From: Linnemannia schmuckeri
Lineage: Eukaryota > Mortierellomycota > Mortierellomycetes > Mortierellales > Mortierellaceae
Direction: 5' to 3'
Assembly (NCBI GenBank): GCA_029449235.1
Contig: JANATG010000012.1
Coordinates: 992,001 to 1,056,000 of the forward strand
DNA length: 64,000 bases
Positions 34,558-46,415 of the stretch are shown piece after piece. Made by a program: the position numbers and the translations under genes. Position 1 is the stretch's first letter, and each line of letters starts with the position of its first letter. The notes beneath the pieces are model-generated. The model saw only the letters and a list, made by a program, of their open reading frames with translations. It was not told the origin of the DNA and made no database searches.

Positions 34558-37500
34558 TTAGTATGCAAAAGGAGATCTACCTAAGCTGATCAATTCCAGA
34601 GAAGAGAGGCGGATCTGCGCCAACAGCTCCTGAAGTCGACCATTGTCCTGCAACTCCTTGTGCAGAGGAGTCTCCTCGCCTCGTTCAGCTGCAATGAGGT
34701 TAGCCATCTCGACCGACTTTTCCAAGTTGGCGGGGATCACATCTCGGCTCTGGAAGTACACCTCGTGCAGGTTTAGCGTGATCTCCGAGAGATAGATCTG
34801 GCGAAGTTTCCGCAGCTCATGTGCTCTGTCATTGTCTACGAAGAAGAAAAATGTAGCGCAAACAAAAGTTAGTACCACTGCAATAATACACCAACAAACA
34901 CCTATTCATACTACAATATTACATTCTTACAACGATGCTTACCTCCGGGCAGAATGCAGTCAAAGAGCCATTTGGACCTCAGCAGGCTTTCCAGTTCAGT
35001 AGATGCAGCTGATACAAGCTCCTTCATCTCAACATCCCATTTCCACGCTGTCATGCGTGTATCTTCTTTGCTTGGTTTGGTTTCCAGCTCGCTTCTCCAC
35101 TTTTCCAGCACCCTCCGTGCTGTAAACAAGTCACCATAGTACGTATGTTCTCGTCTAAGAGATGCTGGCATGGCACCCATGGGGCCAGACTCGGCAATAG
35201 CCAAAGGAAGAGATGTGTAAAGAGCATAGGCGGCATTCAAGCGACCATTAACTAGTAGGCCCGTATCAATTGGCCAGTAGACATGTTAGTATCATCGCTT
35301 ATTGCTACACCAGAGCAACGTCTAAAAACACGATGAAAAATTCTTACCAAGATATTGGCGGATCAAGTGATTGCTCCTGAAGAGGCACTCCAAGTACTGG
35401 GGAGTTTCGAAAGTCAACCACTCCAGTGACTTGATTTGAGCAGCCTCTCGTGCTGTAATAGGCGCTGAGATGCTCTGCATGACACCAGTCTTGATGTCCT
35501 CGTCCTCCTGGTAAAGCGTATTAAATAAAGTAGCGGTTAGTGTCAGTAAGATTGTGCAGGTAATTTGTTGCTCGCATGACATTTGTAAAGCATGTAACAA
35601 TAAGCTTACAGAAGCGGAACTGCTCTTCTCCAAAAGGCCATCCACAGTTGCGGTCAAGATTGAGTGCAGATCCAGTCCGTACTTGCGAATGTTTGCAAGG
35701 TATCCCAAACGTTCTTTCTTTGAGCCTTCGATCGCTATGAGTACACAAACAAGACATAACTCAGGGTGAACCTTTGCCCATTCGCATGATTCGCATCATA
35801 TTAGCACCAGATAAAAAGGCGTACTTACTCTTAAGATAGGAAGAGCATGTCTCAATTTGGAGCTGGCGGGGCAAGAACGACGCGTAAAGAGGCGCAATAT
35901 CGTACTAGATTCAAAGATACACAACAAGCTTTCGTTAGACGCCGTAACACCTCGACTTGATTTGTTACTAGCTACGTAAATTTAGCAATGTTCCTTACCA
36001 GCTGCTTGGAGATCAAAAGGTCGACATAGCTTTTGATGAAATAGTCACCATCAGCCTTGGGAACGTTGGACTTCTTGGAGCGCAAAAGAAGGACAAAGTG
36101 TGCCATAAAGCGGAGCATATGAGGGCGAAGAGGAGCACCGGCCTTGCACGCCGACCTTGCTTCCCTGGCCATGTTTGTGAGCATCTGATCCGTCTGTCCA
36201 AGAATGATGCTTGTCTGAATAGTTTTGAACATGTCCTTCGAGTCGTTCCTAATGTGCGATAATAGGCAGCCAAAGTTAGATTTTGTTTTCGTCGATGAAT
36301 GATTGCCATTCAAGTTAAAATATGGCGTTTGTAATGAGTACCTCAGCTTCTGGTCGTCGCTGTTTTCAATACTGTCAAAGATGTCCTTGGCACTGCTGAC
36401 CGTTGTCGTAGGAATGGGGAGGGCTTTTGAGGGTCCATCACGGTTGAACTGTGACAAGCGACCCTCTACCATGCTCTCCACCAAAGCGTTATATCGAACC
36501 CATGCATGATCTTCCCAGCTTGAGCAGACAGGGAGTACCTAGAAGAATAAGTCATCCGCAATGCTGTTAATAGATGAGTTCGTGAAAGTGAATGTCTCGC
36601 TGTGTCAACAATTCAACATATGTGCCACATACCGAGGGGATGTCTCCGCAAAGGGCTCCGTAAATCGCCCTCTCGTACTGATTTGCCGTCGTTTCCTTAG
36701 CGAGAGCATAGCACGTTCCCTTCCAGAGTCCTCGTGTCTTGTTGCCAATAGGTCCTTCTTCCCGATCGTATTGTGGGTCGGTAAAAGCAGTTGAAACTGA
36801 GTACAAGTCTCCACCAGAGATACTCTCCGCCCGCCATGGTTCGCCCGCCTTCTCGCATGCATCCTTTGCATTCTGTACTTGCCCCCGACGGATATATTCC
36901 CAAACGGCCTGAAGCAAGTCGTGTTCGACACGCTGATTGTATTCATCAAGCTTGACTCCGTCCCGGGTTGTGGCGTCAGGATCCTGATAGTTGCTTTGAG
37001 TGGTTGTGGTGGCAGGTTGAGAAAAAAAAGCGCCAGCTGGTTTGGTGGAAGGTGAAATCCGCTTGGTGCCAATACGAGTGTTGGTGGGTGGGGCAATAAC
37101 CTCGAGCCAAGATTTCACTGCCTATTACGATAATATAAACGGTTTTCCGTGAGTCCATTGCTTCCAAATGCATGATCCTTCTTGATAAACGTTTCCTGTA
37201 GTAAAGTTATCGCCCTAACGTACAGAATGATGCTTGAAGTTACTATCTGTGCTGTGCAGATGTTCAACAAGGTCAAGATCGGACCATTCCAGTGCCTCTG
37301 GTCCCTTGTCTACAAATGGCTTCTGTCGCTCGAATGCGCTACAAGAGAACAAAAAAGCGAAAATGTTAGCAGTGTCCAAAACAATCAATCGTCTCTGAAC
37401 GCATAACCCTGATCTCAGTAAAGCCTTTCCTGATCCTTACTTGAAGAGGGTCTCCAGCAGCAGCCATGTGTGACTCTCTGACTCCCACAACTTATGTTCT

Positions 37501-38088
37501 TCCTCTGTGCTCGACACCTGAAAGCCTACTCCAGCGTTCTTGCGACGTTCGAATTGTTGAGCCCTAATAAGCAGGTCAAAGTACAAAGTACACAGCCTTG
37601 TCAGACATTCCGTGTATTGTTTTTGCTGTTGAAAAGAAACGAGTCAGTACGTGCTGACAGAACACAATATCATTGTACTAATGAATACCTGGTAGAGCAC
37701 AGTGTATCAAACTCTGGAAGAATACGCGCAATGTCGAGTTGTGTGTCGGCACCCTCTCCCTTGCTTTGCCGTTGTAACGCCTCCAGAAGCCGTGCAAACT
37801 TTTGGTATTCTACTCCTGAGTCACTGTGTTCCTGGAAGCGCTCTGACTGCTGACTACTGTGAGTATCAAAAATGCGTGTTATATGTGAGTTTCTTTTCCT
37901 TGCGGTCGTGAGTTTCTCTGGAGAGTGTGCCAGTTGGGTTCGCGAAAGAGGTAGAACCCTTACCTGCCCATGTCCACATCGTTGTCGACTTTGTTTGGTT
38001 GTCTGTTGAAGGCGGGAGAGGTGAAGGATGGAATTGCAAGGCTGCCAAAGCCTTGGTTGGGTAAGGAGGAGATTCCGGTAAAGGACAT
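34558..38088 (-). CDS. Nuclear pore protein Nup107/Nup84
   Basis: Scaffold subunit of the Y-shaped Nup107-160 (Nup84) complex that coats the nuclear pore membrane. Twelve minus-strand exons join in frame: 38088-37964, 37856-37689, 37563-37441, 37338-37224, 37121-36633, 36538-36342, 36248-35999, 35904-35829, 35734-35610, 35507-35348, 35251-34943 and 34835-34558; 804 aa (yeast Nup84 726, human Nup107 925). The protein is alpha-helical throughout. Family-like segments are HTWLLLETLF, VKSWLEVIAPP, RGQVQNAKDACEKAGEPWRA with GLWKGTCYALA, YERAIYGALCGD, WEDHAWVRYNALVES, and the C-terminal HEVYFQSRDVIPANLEKSVEMAN. The first ~40 residues are unstructured and FG-poor (one GFG). It shares a short divergent promoter with COX18. 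The intron-4 donor (37223) and the intron-5 acceptor were chosen because they alone keep the frame. Confidence 0.92.
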
Positions 38089-38324
38089 CGGAGAAGTTTC
38101 GATGATCGAGGTCGTGTTTTGCCGTGGATGAAAAAGGAGCGGTCGTTGTTGGTGTCCACGACGCGCGTGTTGGATTGATGAGAGAAGAGAAGCGAAAAAA
38201 AGTGATCAAATACGAATCGTGTTTTTTGAGATTGTGACTCGCTTCTGCTAAAGCCATGCAACCAACCGTCAAAAGACGAAAGGAGATTCCCGTTCTCTGA
38301 ACAACTTTCTACCCGTTCCGGCTC
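38089..38324. promoter_or_regulatory. Compact bidirectional promoter NUP107 / COX18
   Basis: Only 236 bases separate the start codons of the two divergent genes, so they must share promoter sequence. No TATA box; GAAAAAAAG and GTCGTGG-type elements are visible but unassigned. Confidence 0.55.
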
Positions 38325-39593
38325 ATGTGGACAGCACACGCATCAAGGACGGCAATCAGGGCAGGGACAAGGCCCCCGCTCTGGAGTGCGATTCTCGTGG
38401 CAAAAACAGCAACACCATCACGGAACTCGACTATCGTATTACGGACAACAACTAGGGGCACCATCCCAAGCATGTTTGTTAAGAGTTTTTCAGTTTCAAG
38501 CTCACTCCGTTCAGGACATGACAGCTCCCCAGTTCCCACGACTTCAACCTCTCCATTAGACTCTATCACCGATTCAATTGATCTGAACGCGGCCGCAGCA
38601 GCTCTTCTCCAGGAACCAGCACAAGCCAATATGCTACTCGTCGGCACCCACTACATACTCGAAGGCATTCATTCAACAGGACTTCCTTGGTGGGCCACAA
38701 TATTTTGCGCGACCTTTCTACTCAGGACCGCCATTACAACTCCTGTGGCGATCTACCAACAACGAGCTGTCGGCAGGATGATGGAGTTGACGCCAGTCCT
38801 CCAAGCATGGCTTCAGACATTGAAGACGAGCGTCGGAATCGATCATAAAATTAAAGGACGAGACTATGCTACTTTCAATGCAGAGATTCAGGATGCTTAT
38901 CGGGCTAAAGTCAAGGAGCTCTACTCCGCCAACAGATGCAACCCACGTGTTAGCTTCATGTTGCCCTGGGTTCAAATCCCTCTTTTTATCACGGTCTCGC
39001 TCACCATCCGAGGCATGGCAGGATACCCTCTCCCATTCCTTGGAGGATCCAATCTTCCAATTGAGCCAGGGTTCGCAGAAGGAGGCACTATGTGGTTTAC
39101 AGACTTGGCTGTTGCCGACCCTACCTGGATCATGCCCATCGCCGTTGGTGCAACAAACTTGTTGAACGTCGAAGTAAGCCCTCAATAGTTTGCTTCAGAA
39201 CATCAAAGTATGTGCGTTTGTTCCGTAAGTGCTAACATTGGTCGGTCGATCCAATTGAACTTTAGTTGAACGGACTAATGATGAGCAAGACACCTACCCG
39301 CAACCAAGTCATCTTCCGCAATGTCTTCCGTGCGCTCTCTATTAGTATGATCCCCATCGCTCACGAAGCACCCATGGTAAAGATCGGCTATAGAGCGAAT
39401 ACTAGAATCGAGTATCCGTTTTGTTCAAAACAACGCGTATCTAACATATTGATCTGCTACTCTTGAATAGGCCATCTGTCTGTATTGGTTATCTTCGGGC
39501 TCATACAGCGTCTTCCAAAACATTGCCTTCCGTATGCCTACAGTTCGCCAAAGGCTCAAACTTCCTCCTCTGCCAAAAAAAGAGTCCGTATAG
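38325..39593 (+). CDS. COX18: Mitochondrial inner membrane insertase COX18 (OXA1/YidC family)
   Basis: Oxa1-family insertase needed to translocate the C-terminal domain of Cox2 across the inner membrane during cytochrome oxidase assembly. Exons: 38325-39173, 39266-39376 and 39471-39593; 360 aa. Residues 1-60 are rich in Arg, Ser and Thr with almost no acids, a mitochondrial presequence. The Oxa1 core begins with the helix GLPWWATIFCATFLLRTAITTPVAIYQ (split over the family's first helix), then MELTPVLQAWLQTLK, FMLPWVQIPLFITVSLTIRGMAG, and the late helices around DPTWIMPIAVGATNLLNVE and SISMIPIAHEAPMAICLYWLSS. There is no long basic C-tail for ribosome binding, which argues for COX18 rather than OXA1. 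It ends 117 bases before the convergent NOPCHAP1-like gene. Confidence 0.9.
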
Positions 39594-39710
39594 ATGATGC
39601 TGCGTTTTTATTACTAATAGTGTACAATATGATCTGTCTTACTCAAAAAAATATTGAGGTCCTCCAGATATGCAAATTGGGTGTTGAGTATGGGGTGTGG
39701 GTAGCGAGAT

Positions 39711-40483
39711 TTACGATGACATAACAACGTCTTCGTCAGATGAGGAAGAGCGAGCGGGTATTTTGTTCTTCTTCTCCTTATGCAAACCTTCCGACTCCTC
39801 CTGGTCGCTGTCAGAAGAGTCTTCGTCCATATGATCTTGATCCTTGTCTGTGTCCATCATGACGATGGTTGGTTTTTTGGTCGCTGTTGTTGTTTCTGCC
39901 GCCTTCTTTAGTTCGCTTGGGTTGATGATAATGTCCTCTTCTTTTACATCCTTCTTGAGGTCGAATACGCCCAATCCAAGGTCCATTTCGATGTACTGTT
40001 CGCCATTCTCCTCGTCGACATTCTCGATATCGACAGCCTTGGGATCAGCCTTCAGTTGTTGGTCCAGTTGAGCATTGGCCTCCTTGATCTTTGGCAAAAA
40101 GTCTTCCAGCCTCGAAAGCACTACATATGAAGAGGCAAAGAAATGGCATTAGTACTATGAACTATTGTAAAGGCCAAGTCTCTATATTTACCGAGTGTTG
40201 GTGTCAGGTAGAATAGCAAAGATGACATACAATCTGATTTGACCTTGAAAGTTTTGCGTTCACCCACAGGGGTTTCCTTAGGGACCGAAGGCTTGTTCCC
40301 AGTCAAGAGACTGCCTAGAAGTTGAAGAGGTCACAACAGGGCCAAGAGTCGATTAGTTTTCTGTTCATTCGTCATGGCGTGCCTGCGGTACGTAGCTGCG
40401 CCTCCTTTAGAGAAAGTAATAGTCGAAGGTGACTCACTGATGAGTTCGTCCTTGGAGGACAGGTCGAGGAGTGGGTTTGACAT
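39711..40483 (-). CDS. NOPCHAP1 (C12orf45)-like box C/D snoRNP assembly chaperone
   Basis: The human protein links NOP58 to the R2TP/RUVBL machinery during box C/D snoRNP assembly. Minus-strand exons: 40483-40438, 40314-40231 and 40120-39711; 179 aa. The diagnostic block is TFKVKSDLLSRLEDFLPKIK then EANAQLDQQL, followed by VDIENVDEENGEQYIEMDLGLG. This parallels the human order (short basic strand, LL-x-x-V-x-x-FLP, ANxxL, FNIENID, IQMDVAL). The remainder is acidic and Ser/Lys-rich, typical of nucleolar chaperones (DTDKDQDHMDEDSSDSDQEE). Start MSNPLLDL lies in a good context right beside an A23 tract (T23 on its sense strand). Assignment is by motif order from memory, so somewhat less certain than its neighbours. 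Confidence 0.78.
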
Positions 40484-40510
40484 GATGTGTTCGTATGGTT
40501 GAGTCGAGTC

Positions 40511-40533
40511 AAAAAAAAAAAAAAAAAAAAAAA
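40511..40533. repeat. A23 homopolymer
   Basis: Twenty-three A on + (T23 on the sense strand of the minus-strand NOPCHAP1-like gene), only 28 bases upstream of its start codon. Confidence 0.9.
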
Positions 40534-40711
40534 TAAGAAAGCTAGGTTACAAACAAGACCAGAGAAGACAAAAAAACTTGTCACCTTGTATTCATGTTAA
40601 GGGGTCCGAACAAATAACATAAATAAAAACCGAAAGAACGGACCTATTTGAGTCCCACCAATACGAACAAAAAACAGTTACCTTTTCTTCTTTTCACACA
40701 CACCACCTATC

Positions 40712-42654
40712 ATGCTGGACATCAACCTTTTCTTGGAGGAGCGCGGAGGCGAACCAGAGCTCATTCGCGAGTCCCAGCGTCGCAGACACGAGTCTGTTGA
40801 GATCGTCGACGAGATCATCGCCCTTTACGAGGACTGGAAGACTAGTACGTCTCTTTCTTCTAAACTAATGTTGCATCACCACCATTCACTCAGCCACCAA
40901 AATAAGTCAGAAAGCTAGCTTGGCACCAGATGACCGACTTCAGCAATCAGCAGGAACGAGAGCGAGGACCAAAGTGCATACGAGCTTATTCGCTATAGAG
41001 AAATTGTTCAGTGATGGCCAATGGCTCGTATACTGCGACAAGCAAGGATCATGTCTATATACGAAAATCACTACTGGAGTTTTATCATCATTCATATCTA
41101 AACAATGTATCTTGCTCCATGCGTCACCTAATAGCTCGTTTCAGCCTTGACCAATTGAACAAGAAGTCCAACGCTATCCAGAAAGAGATCGGCATGAAGA
41201 TGAAGGTATTGCCGACGACAGGAATTCGGGCGAAGCAAAGTAACAATGGAGCCAACTCGTTCAGCAACAACTGCAAGAAACTAATAACAATTTGTTATGA
41301 CCTTTTGTTTTTGAAACATAGAAAAAGGAGGATGCCTCGGAGCTCATCCAGGCCCGCGCCGACTGCAAGAAGGAGCAGGATGCTTTGGAGCTCGATGTTA
41401 AGGCCAAGGAGGCTTTGTGGAACGCCAAGTTGGGCACAGTCGGAAACTTGGTTCACGACTCTGTCCCAATCTCGGACAACGAGGTAAAGATATTTCGACC
41501 ACGGCATGTATAGATCCCTGTAAGGTTCAAGGGGATCCTCAGTCATTAACAGTCGGTCGCGTTTCTTACCACTAGGATAACAACGTTGTCGAGAGGACTT
41601 ACTTCCACAACGGTAAGGAGCCCGAGCACACCCCCAAGCTCTACTCCCACGATGAGCTCCTCTACCGTCTTGGCGGTTACGATCCCGAGCGTGGTAACAA
41701 GGTTGCCTCCCACCGTGGTTACTTCTTGGTCAACGCAGGTGTTGAGCTCAACATGGCCTTGGTCAACTATGGACTTTCATTCTTGGGCAAGCGCAATTAC
41801 ACCAAGCTCCAGACCCCTTACTTCATGAAGAAGGAGGCCATGGCCCAGACCGCCCAGCTTTCGCAGTTCGATGAGGAGTTGTACAAGGTCAACGGCGAGA
41901 ACGAGGACATGTACTTGATCGCCACCTCTGAGCAGCCCATCTCTGCCTTCCACGCCAACGAATGGTTCGAGCAGCCCAAGGAGCAATTGCCCGTTAAGTA
42001 CGCCGGTTACTCGACCTGCTTCCGTAAGGAGGCCGGTGCTCACGGTCGCGATACCTGGGGTATTTTCCGTGTCCATCAGTTCGAGAAGATCGAGCAGTTC
42101 TGTTTGACTGAGCCCGAGAAGTCGTGGGAGATGTTTGACCACATGATTGAGAACTCCGAGGACTTTTACAAGTCGCTCGGTCTCTCGTACCGTGTTGTCT
42201 CGATTGTCTCTGGAGCCCTCAACAACGCCGCTGCCAAGAAGTACGATTTGGAGGCCTGGTTCCCCTTCCAGGGCGCCTACAAGGAGTTGGTCTCATGCTC
42301 AAACTGCACTGACTACCAGTCGCGTAACCTCGAGATTCGGTGCGGAATTAAGAAGATGGGTGACCGCGAGAAGAAGTACGTCCACTGCTTGAACTCGACC
42401 TTGACCGCCACCACCCGCACCCTCTCGTGTATCTTGGAGAACTACCAGACCCCCGATGGTGTCCGCGTTCCCGAGGTCTTGATCCCTTACATGGATGGCA
42501 AGGATTTCTTGCCTTTTGTCCGTGAGCTCAAGCAGCCCAAGGTAAGATTGTGGATATCTATGATGACTTTTGTTCATGGATTCAAGGTTGTGTTGTGTGT
42601 CTCGTTACTAAAAATGTCTCTTCTTTGTTCCACCTTCACGTAAAATAGAAATAA
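40712..42654 (+). CDS. SES1: Seryl-tRNA synthetase, cytosolic
   Basis: Class II synthetase that charges tRNA-Ser (and tRNA-Sec where present). Exons: 40712-40844, 41135-41205, 41322-41483, 41576-42541 and 42649-42654; 445 aa (yeast 462). Start MLDINLFLEERGGEPELIRESQ; the N-terminal coiled-coil tRNA-binding arm spans about residues 30-110 (TRFSLDQLNKKSNAIQKEIG). Motif 2 is STCFRKEAGAHGRDTWGIFR then VHQFEKIEQF, and motif 3 is LTATTRTLSCILENYQTPDG. The acceptor of exon 2 was placed at 41135, not the nearer CAG at 41144, because only it keeps frame and restores the conserved TRFSLDQL. The last exon is six bases (AAA TAA), adding one Lys. Strong codon bias fits high expression. Confidence 0.97.
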
Positions 42655-43110
42655 GCATGCGTAGCAATGAAGGCTGACGTGTGAGACGGACCGTGTAACT
42701 TTCCGGTTACATCGCTTGGGGGGAACCATGGTCCGACAAAGAAAGATAGTCAATCCCCCACCTTGTTGAACACATTAACAAAAAGCAATACGAATAATCA
42801 ACAATAGACATTGTACAGATCCGAAATGGTGTTCTCCGAGGATGAGAAGAGGCGATGCGGATGGAATGGTAGTGGAAGTATGGTCAGTAAGCCGCAATGC
42901 AGGCTGGGGCTGAGGCGTGGCGAGGGCAACAGAGCGCTCTCAAAAGCCGAGGGTTATGACACTTCTTTTTCCTCCTTTCCCACCTTTTCCCACTTCTTTT
43001 CAACTCTTTCACCTTTCCTCTTCCTTCTTCCTATTTCTTTCCCATTCCCTTTCATTACTCTCATTCAAAACCTTTTCTCATTCTTCACACCTTTTCAACA
43101 AAATTCAGTT
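42655..43110. other. SES1-AIG1 GTPase spacer
   Basis: 456 bases; a C/T-rich leader (42960-43100) precedes the GTPase start. No other gene is supported. Confidence 0.4.
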
Positions 43111-44748
43111 ATGATTAATGACAGCAATAACGTCGTCCTTGCCGTGGTAATGAGCCTTTTCTTCTCTTCTGGTCTTCCAAGTTTACAGTCCAATAACTTC
43201 AGAACGAAGATCATGCTTCTTACCCATTCACTTTATCTTTGCACGCTTTGTGGGATGTGGCACCCCTTGGTAGCTCGGAGCAGTCGGCAATGGAAAATCT
43301 TCAACCTTGAACTCGATTATTCAGGAACCGTTATTCCAGTCTGGTCGCTCTGTTACAGTAAGTGCCTGTCTCTCGGCATCGGTTATTGATGCTCTTTGAA
43401 CGATGTAGTCGTTGAGCCTATACAAGGCCTGGGCTAGGGTAACCAGCACCCCCCTTTTGCTTCTTTAACCCTGCCAATTGTAGTGCTTCGAATTTCAATC
43501 TTTTGAGGACCAGCCCTTTATAAAGCAAAAAAAAAAAAAGCTTTTTCTAAACTTTTTTCTAACATGTCCTTTGTTTGTTATGTGTCTTTGTAATAGGCGG
43601 TTACCAAGCAAATTGGAAGTTGTGTTCGTCCGTGGAGATTGCCCGATGTCCGGAGAATGGTGCACATCGTCGATACGTAAGTTTTGTGTATCCGTCTGTC
43701 TGTATGTCTATGTTTCGAAATAAGGCATGAATGTTTTTTTTGTTCGCTTCTCTTTTTTCTTCGTGCTAAAATAAACACGAAAATTGGAGAGACACGGCGA
43801 AAGAGGGGGGTCCAGATGCCGCCGTATTTGGACTGGACTCGGCCTAGCCGATGATGGGAAGTGTGGCAGGGTAACAAAAAAGAGCAATAGACGGGTGGCA
43901 AGTGAGACGACTCGAATTCTTGTGGCAGGGTATTCCTTACGCTACTATCACGAAGGCGAGAAGTATAGTAGAAAAAAAAAACATTACAGAAACTCACCAA
44001 GCACCGACTTATTTTCCACGTACTCTTTAACCCTTTAGGCCTGGCATGTGTGAATCAACCTACAAGGATGTGGAAAACGTTCACTTGATGGTCGAATTTT
44101 TTAAGAGGCTATCTCATGGAGTCAGCGCCTTCATTCTTGTCTTCAACATCCACAACACCCGACTGGACGAGTATACCAAGAATATGTTGAGACTCTTTGA
44201 ACGTCTGTTAGGCCCTCAGTTCTGGAAGCACGTCGTCATTGTCTTTACACATGTGGATGAGGACCAGAGGGATTATCTGGAGGACAACATTGAGGCGTTG
44301 TCGGACCCCGTGGACGGCTTTGTCAGTGTCCTGAACCAGTGGTTCAAGTTACCCTACCAGCCACCCGTCGTCTTTTTGTCCAACAGCAATACTCGTTCTA
44401 GCATGTACGCACGTGATTGTTTCTTAGAGCTCTATGAGGCCGTTGTCTCTGTCGAGGAGGGCGCTCGGAGAGCAAAGTTTACTTGCACCTTTTTCCAGGA
44501 GATGAACAACAGGGTATGTTCTTTTTTTCCCTCTTCGTTTATTTGGTTGGTCTTAATTCTTTATGCAAGCGTGCATCACTGCAGCAATATCCCCATTAAC
44601 ATACTGAATGGTTTTCATAATTCTTTTCTAGATGGGAGTTGCGCAGGACAACTTTATTGTGCAGAGCATTCGCACTGCTGCCGTGTCGGTTCCTCAGATG
44701 ATTCAGTCAGGCACGAAAAACGTGGTCAGCGCCTGCAGCGTGATGTAA
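43111..44748 (+). CDS. AIG1/GIMAP-type GTPase with C-terminal CaaX box
   Basis: Septin-like small GTPase of the AIG1/GIMAP/TOC34 class. Exons: 43111-43146, 43274-43357, 43597-43676, 44039-44513 and 44632-44748; 263 aa. The P-loop is GAVGNGKSS (residues 14-22), reached just after a beta strand (VVLAV). The G3 motif is DTPG (66-69) followed by MCEST. G4 is THVD (137-140), the THxD form used by AIG1 proteins in place of NKxD. The AIG1-specific conserved box lies between (FILVFNIHNTRLDEYTKNML). There is no membrane segment; the protein ends CSVM, a farnesylation-type CaaX box, so attachment to a membrane by a lipid is predicted. GIMAPs in vertebrates act on lymphocyte organelles and TOC34 on plastids; a fungal role is unknown to me. 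P-loop and G3 are split over three exons, and every junction preserves frame. Confidence 0.87.
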
Positions 44749-45649
44749 TAGAACTCCTCCTCAACAATGCGTCCTATTATACATCCTAGAAAGAAGGTTC
44801 TCAAGGACAGAGTAGTGGGTACGAGGCGAGGCGCGAACCGTAGATTGATTTCATATCTATCAGGATACCAGCGAAGGAGACACTAGACTATGACGTTGTA
44901 GACTCGTATACACTCTTTCGGTTTCTGTCCAGATCCAGACCCGGCGCGAGTAAGCGCAGCGCCTACCCTAGTTCTTCGCTTTCATTACAAGCAGCGTGTT
45001 CAAATAGAGTATGGATATCCGTAAAGAGTAAACTAAAGCAAAAAAAAGGAGCTTTATTACAGGAAAGCTTTGAAGACAAGACTTTCTCGTCAACGTGCCC
45101 AAAAAGAGGGTGAAGACTTGGGTAGGCGCATGAGAATGAAAAGAAAAAAAAGGGTTTTGATCTGATAAGGTCAACCGCCTTGAAAGAAATAGAACAGCGA
45201 AGTAGAAAGTAGTCGATGGTGCATGCTATGACGAGGGGCCATGAAAAAAACAAGAGAGGATTAGATGGGCTCAAACTTCAAAATGCGCAGTAATGAAAAA
45301 GACAAGGATCTGATAACCTTTTTTTTTCTCTTGCCCGCAAAAGCGAGACAGAAGAAGCACTCGATGTGTGAGCATGTATGTACACGCTGGCAAGTAGGAG
45401 TTTTTTTTTGCTTTTGTTTATTTCAAGTCCCGAGTTGTGTTCACCTTGGTTCACTATTATTTGATTTTCATTGTTAGTGCTTGGGCAGCTTGCTGTTTGG
45501 TTCCCCACGGATGATCATTGAACCCTTTCTACGTTGATTTGGGCGGGTCACCTTCGACCCGGTTTTCGATGACCGACTGTAGCGAAAGAAAAAGAAAGAA
45601 AAGAATGAGGGTTGGCATAAAGGACTGCGCTCTTTGCTTGGCAATTATG

Positions 45650-45673
45650 TTTTTTTTTTTTTTTTTTTTTTTT
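45650..45673. repeat. T24 homopolymer
   Basis: Twenty-four consecutive T in the AIG1 GTPase-mitoferrin spacer. Confidence 0.9.
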
Positions 45674-45908
45674 CCTTTTTGTGCGCAAATGACAAAAACG
45701 AAGAACGAAAGAAAAATGACAGTTTTTTTGTCAGGCGCGTAAGGATAATAATTTTTGTAGGGCGTGGTTGTTTGGGTTGTCACACAAACCTAACGATCGC
45801 GGGCCGTGAAGCGACATGACGAATAACGATCAATTGAGAAGGATGAGAAGAATAGAAAGTAAGAGCAATACGACTGTGCAACCACACCTGGCGCATTGTT
45901 ACGTGGCT

Positions 45909-45968
45909 GTTGCTGTTGCTGTTGTTGTTGTTGTTGTGTTATTGATGTTGTTGATGTTGCTGTTGTTG
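45909..45968. repeat. TTG/CTG trinucleotide repeat
   Basis: About 60 bases built almost entirely of TTG, CTG and ATG triplets, with one frame slip. On the minus strand it would read as a Gln/His run, but no gene supports that. Confidence 0.8.
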
Positions 45969-46219
45969 ATTCTCGATAGAGAATGATTGAGTGAATGTAG
46001 GGGAGATAGAAAATGAGGCGAGCCTGATATCTGCTTCGTAAGGATGGTTGCCTGGTAATGAATGGGGAGGGGAGTAGGGTGGCACTTTTCCTTGTCGATG
46101 ATGCAGGGGGTGGAGGTGGATCAGCAATGGCGATGGTTCACAACAAATAATGAATTCAAACGAATAAAGAGAGTACCCTGAGGGGGACCTATGCATGGCT
46201 CGATTGCTCTTTTTGCGCA

Positions 46220-46221
<2 letters not shown>

Positions 46222-46255
<34 letters not shown>
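46222..46255. repeat. T34 homopolymer
   Basis: The longest homopolymer in the window, 34 T on the sense strand, 303 bases before the mitoferrin start codon. Confidence 0.9.
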
Positions 46256-46256
<1 letters not shown>

Positions 46257-46415
46257 GTACTCGTTCGATGACACCACTTACGTTCATGTGAGGGAGGAAC
46301 AGGAAACGATGAGGAAGAAGGGCGGGCAGGCCAGAGCAGTTGAAAAACGCATAAATGAAAGCAGAAATTCCCTTTTTTCTATTCTTTTTTTTTCTCTTTC
46401 TGATCTTGTGTTGTA

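Noticed and set aside
37621..37640. TTCAACAG at about 37622 (minus strand) as acceptor for NUP107 exon 3
   Set aside because: Gives a stop eight codons later; the TTATTAG acceptor before 37563 restores the helical sequence.
41135..41144. CAG at 41142-41144 as acceptor for seryl-tRNA synthetase exon 2
   Set aside because: It shifts the frame to a stop within four codons; the TAG at 41132-41134 restores conserved TRFSLDQL.
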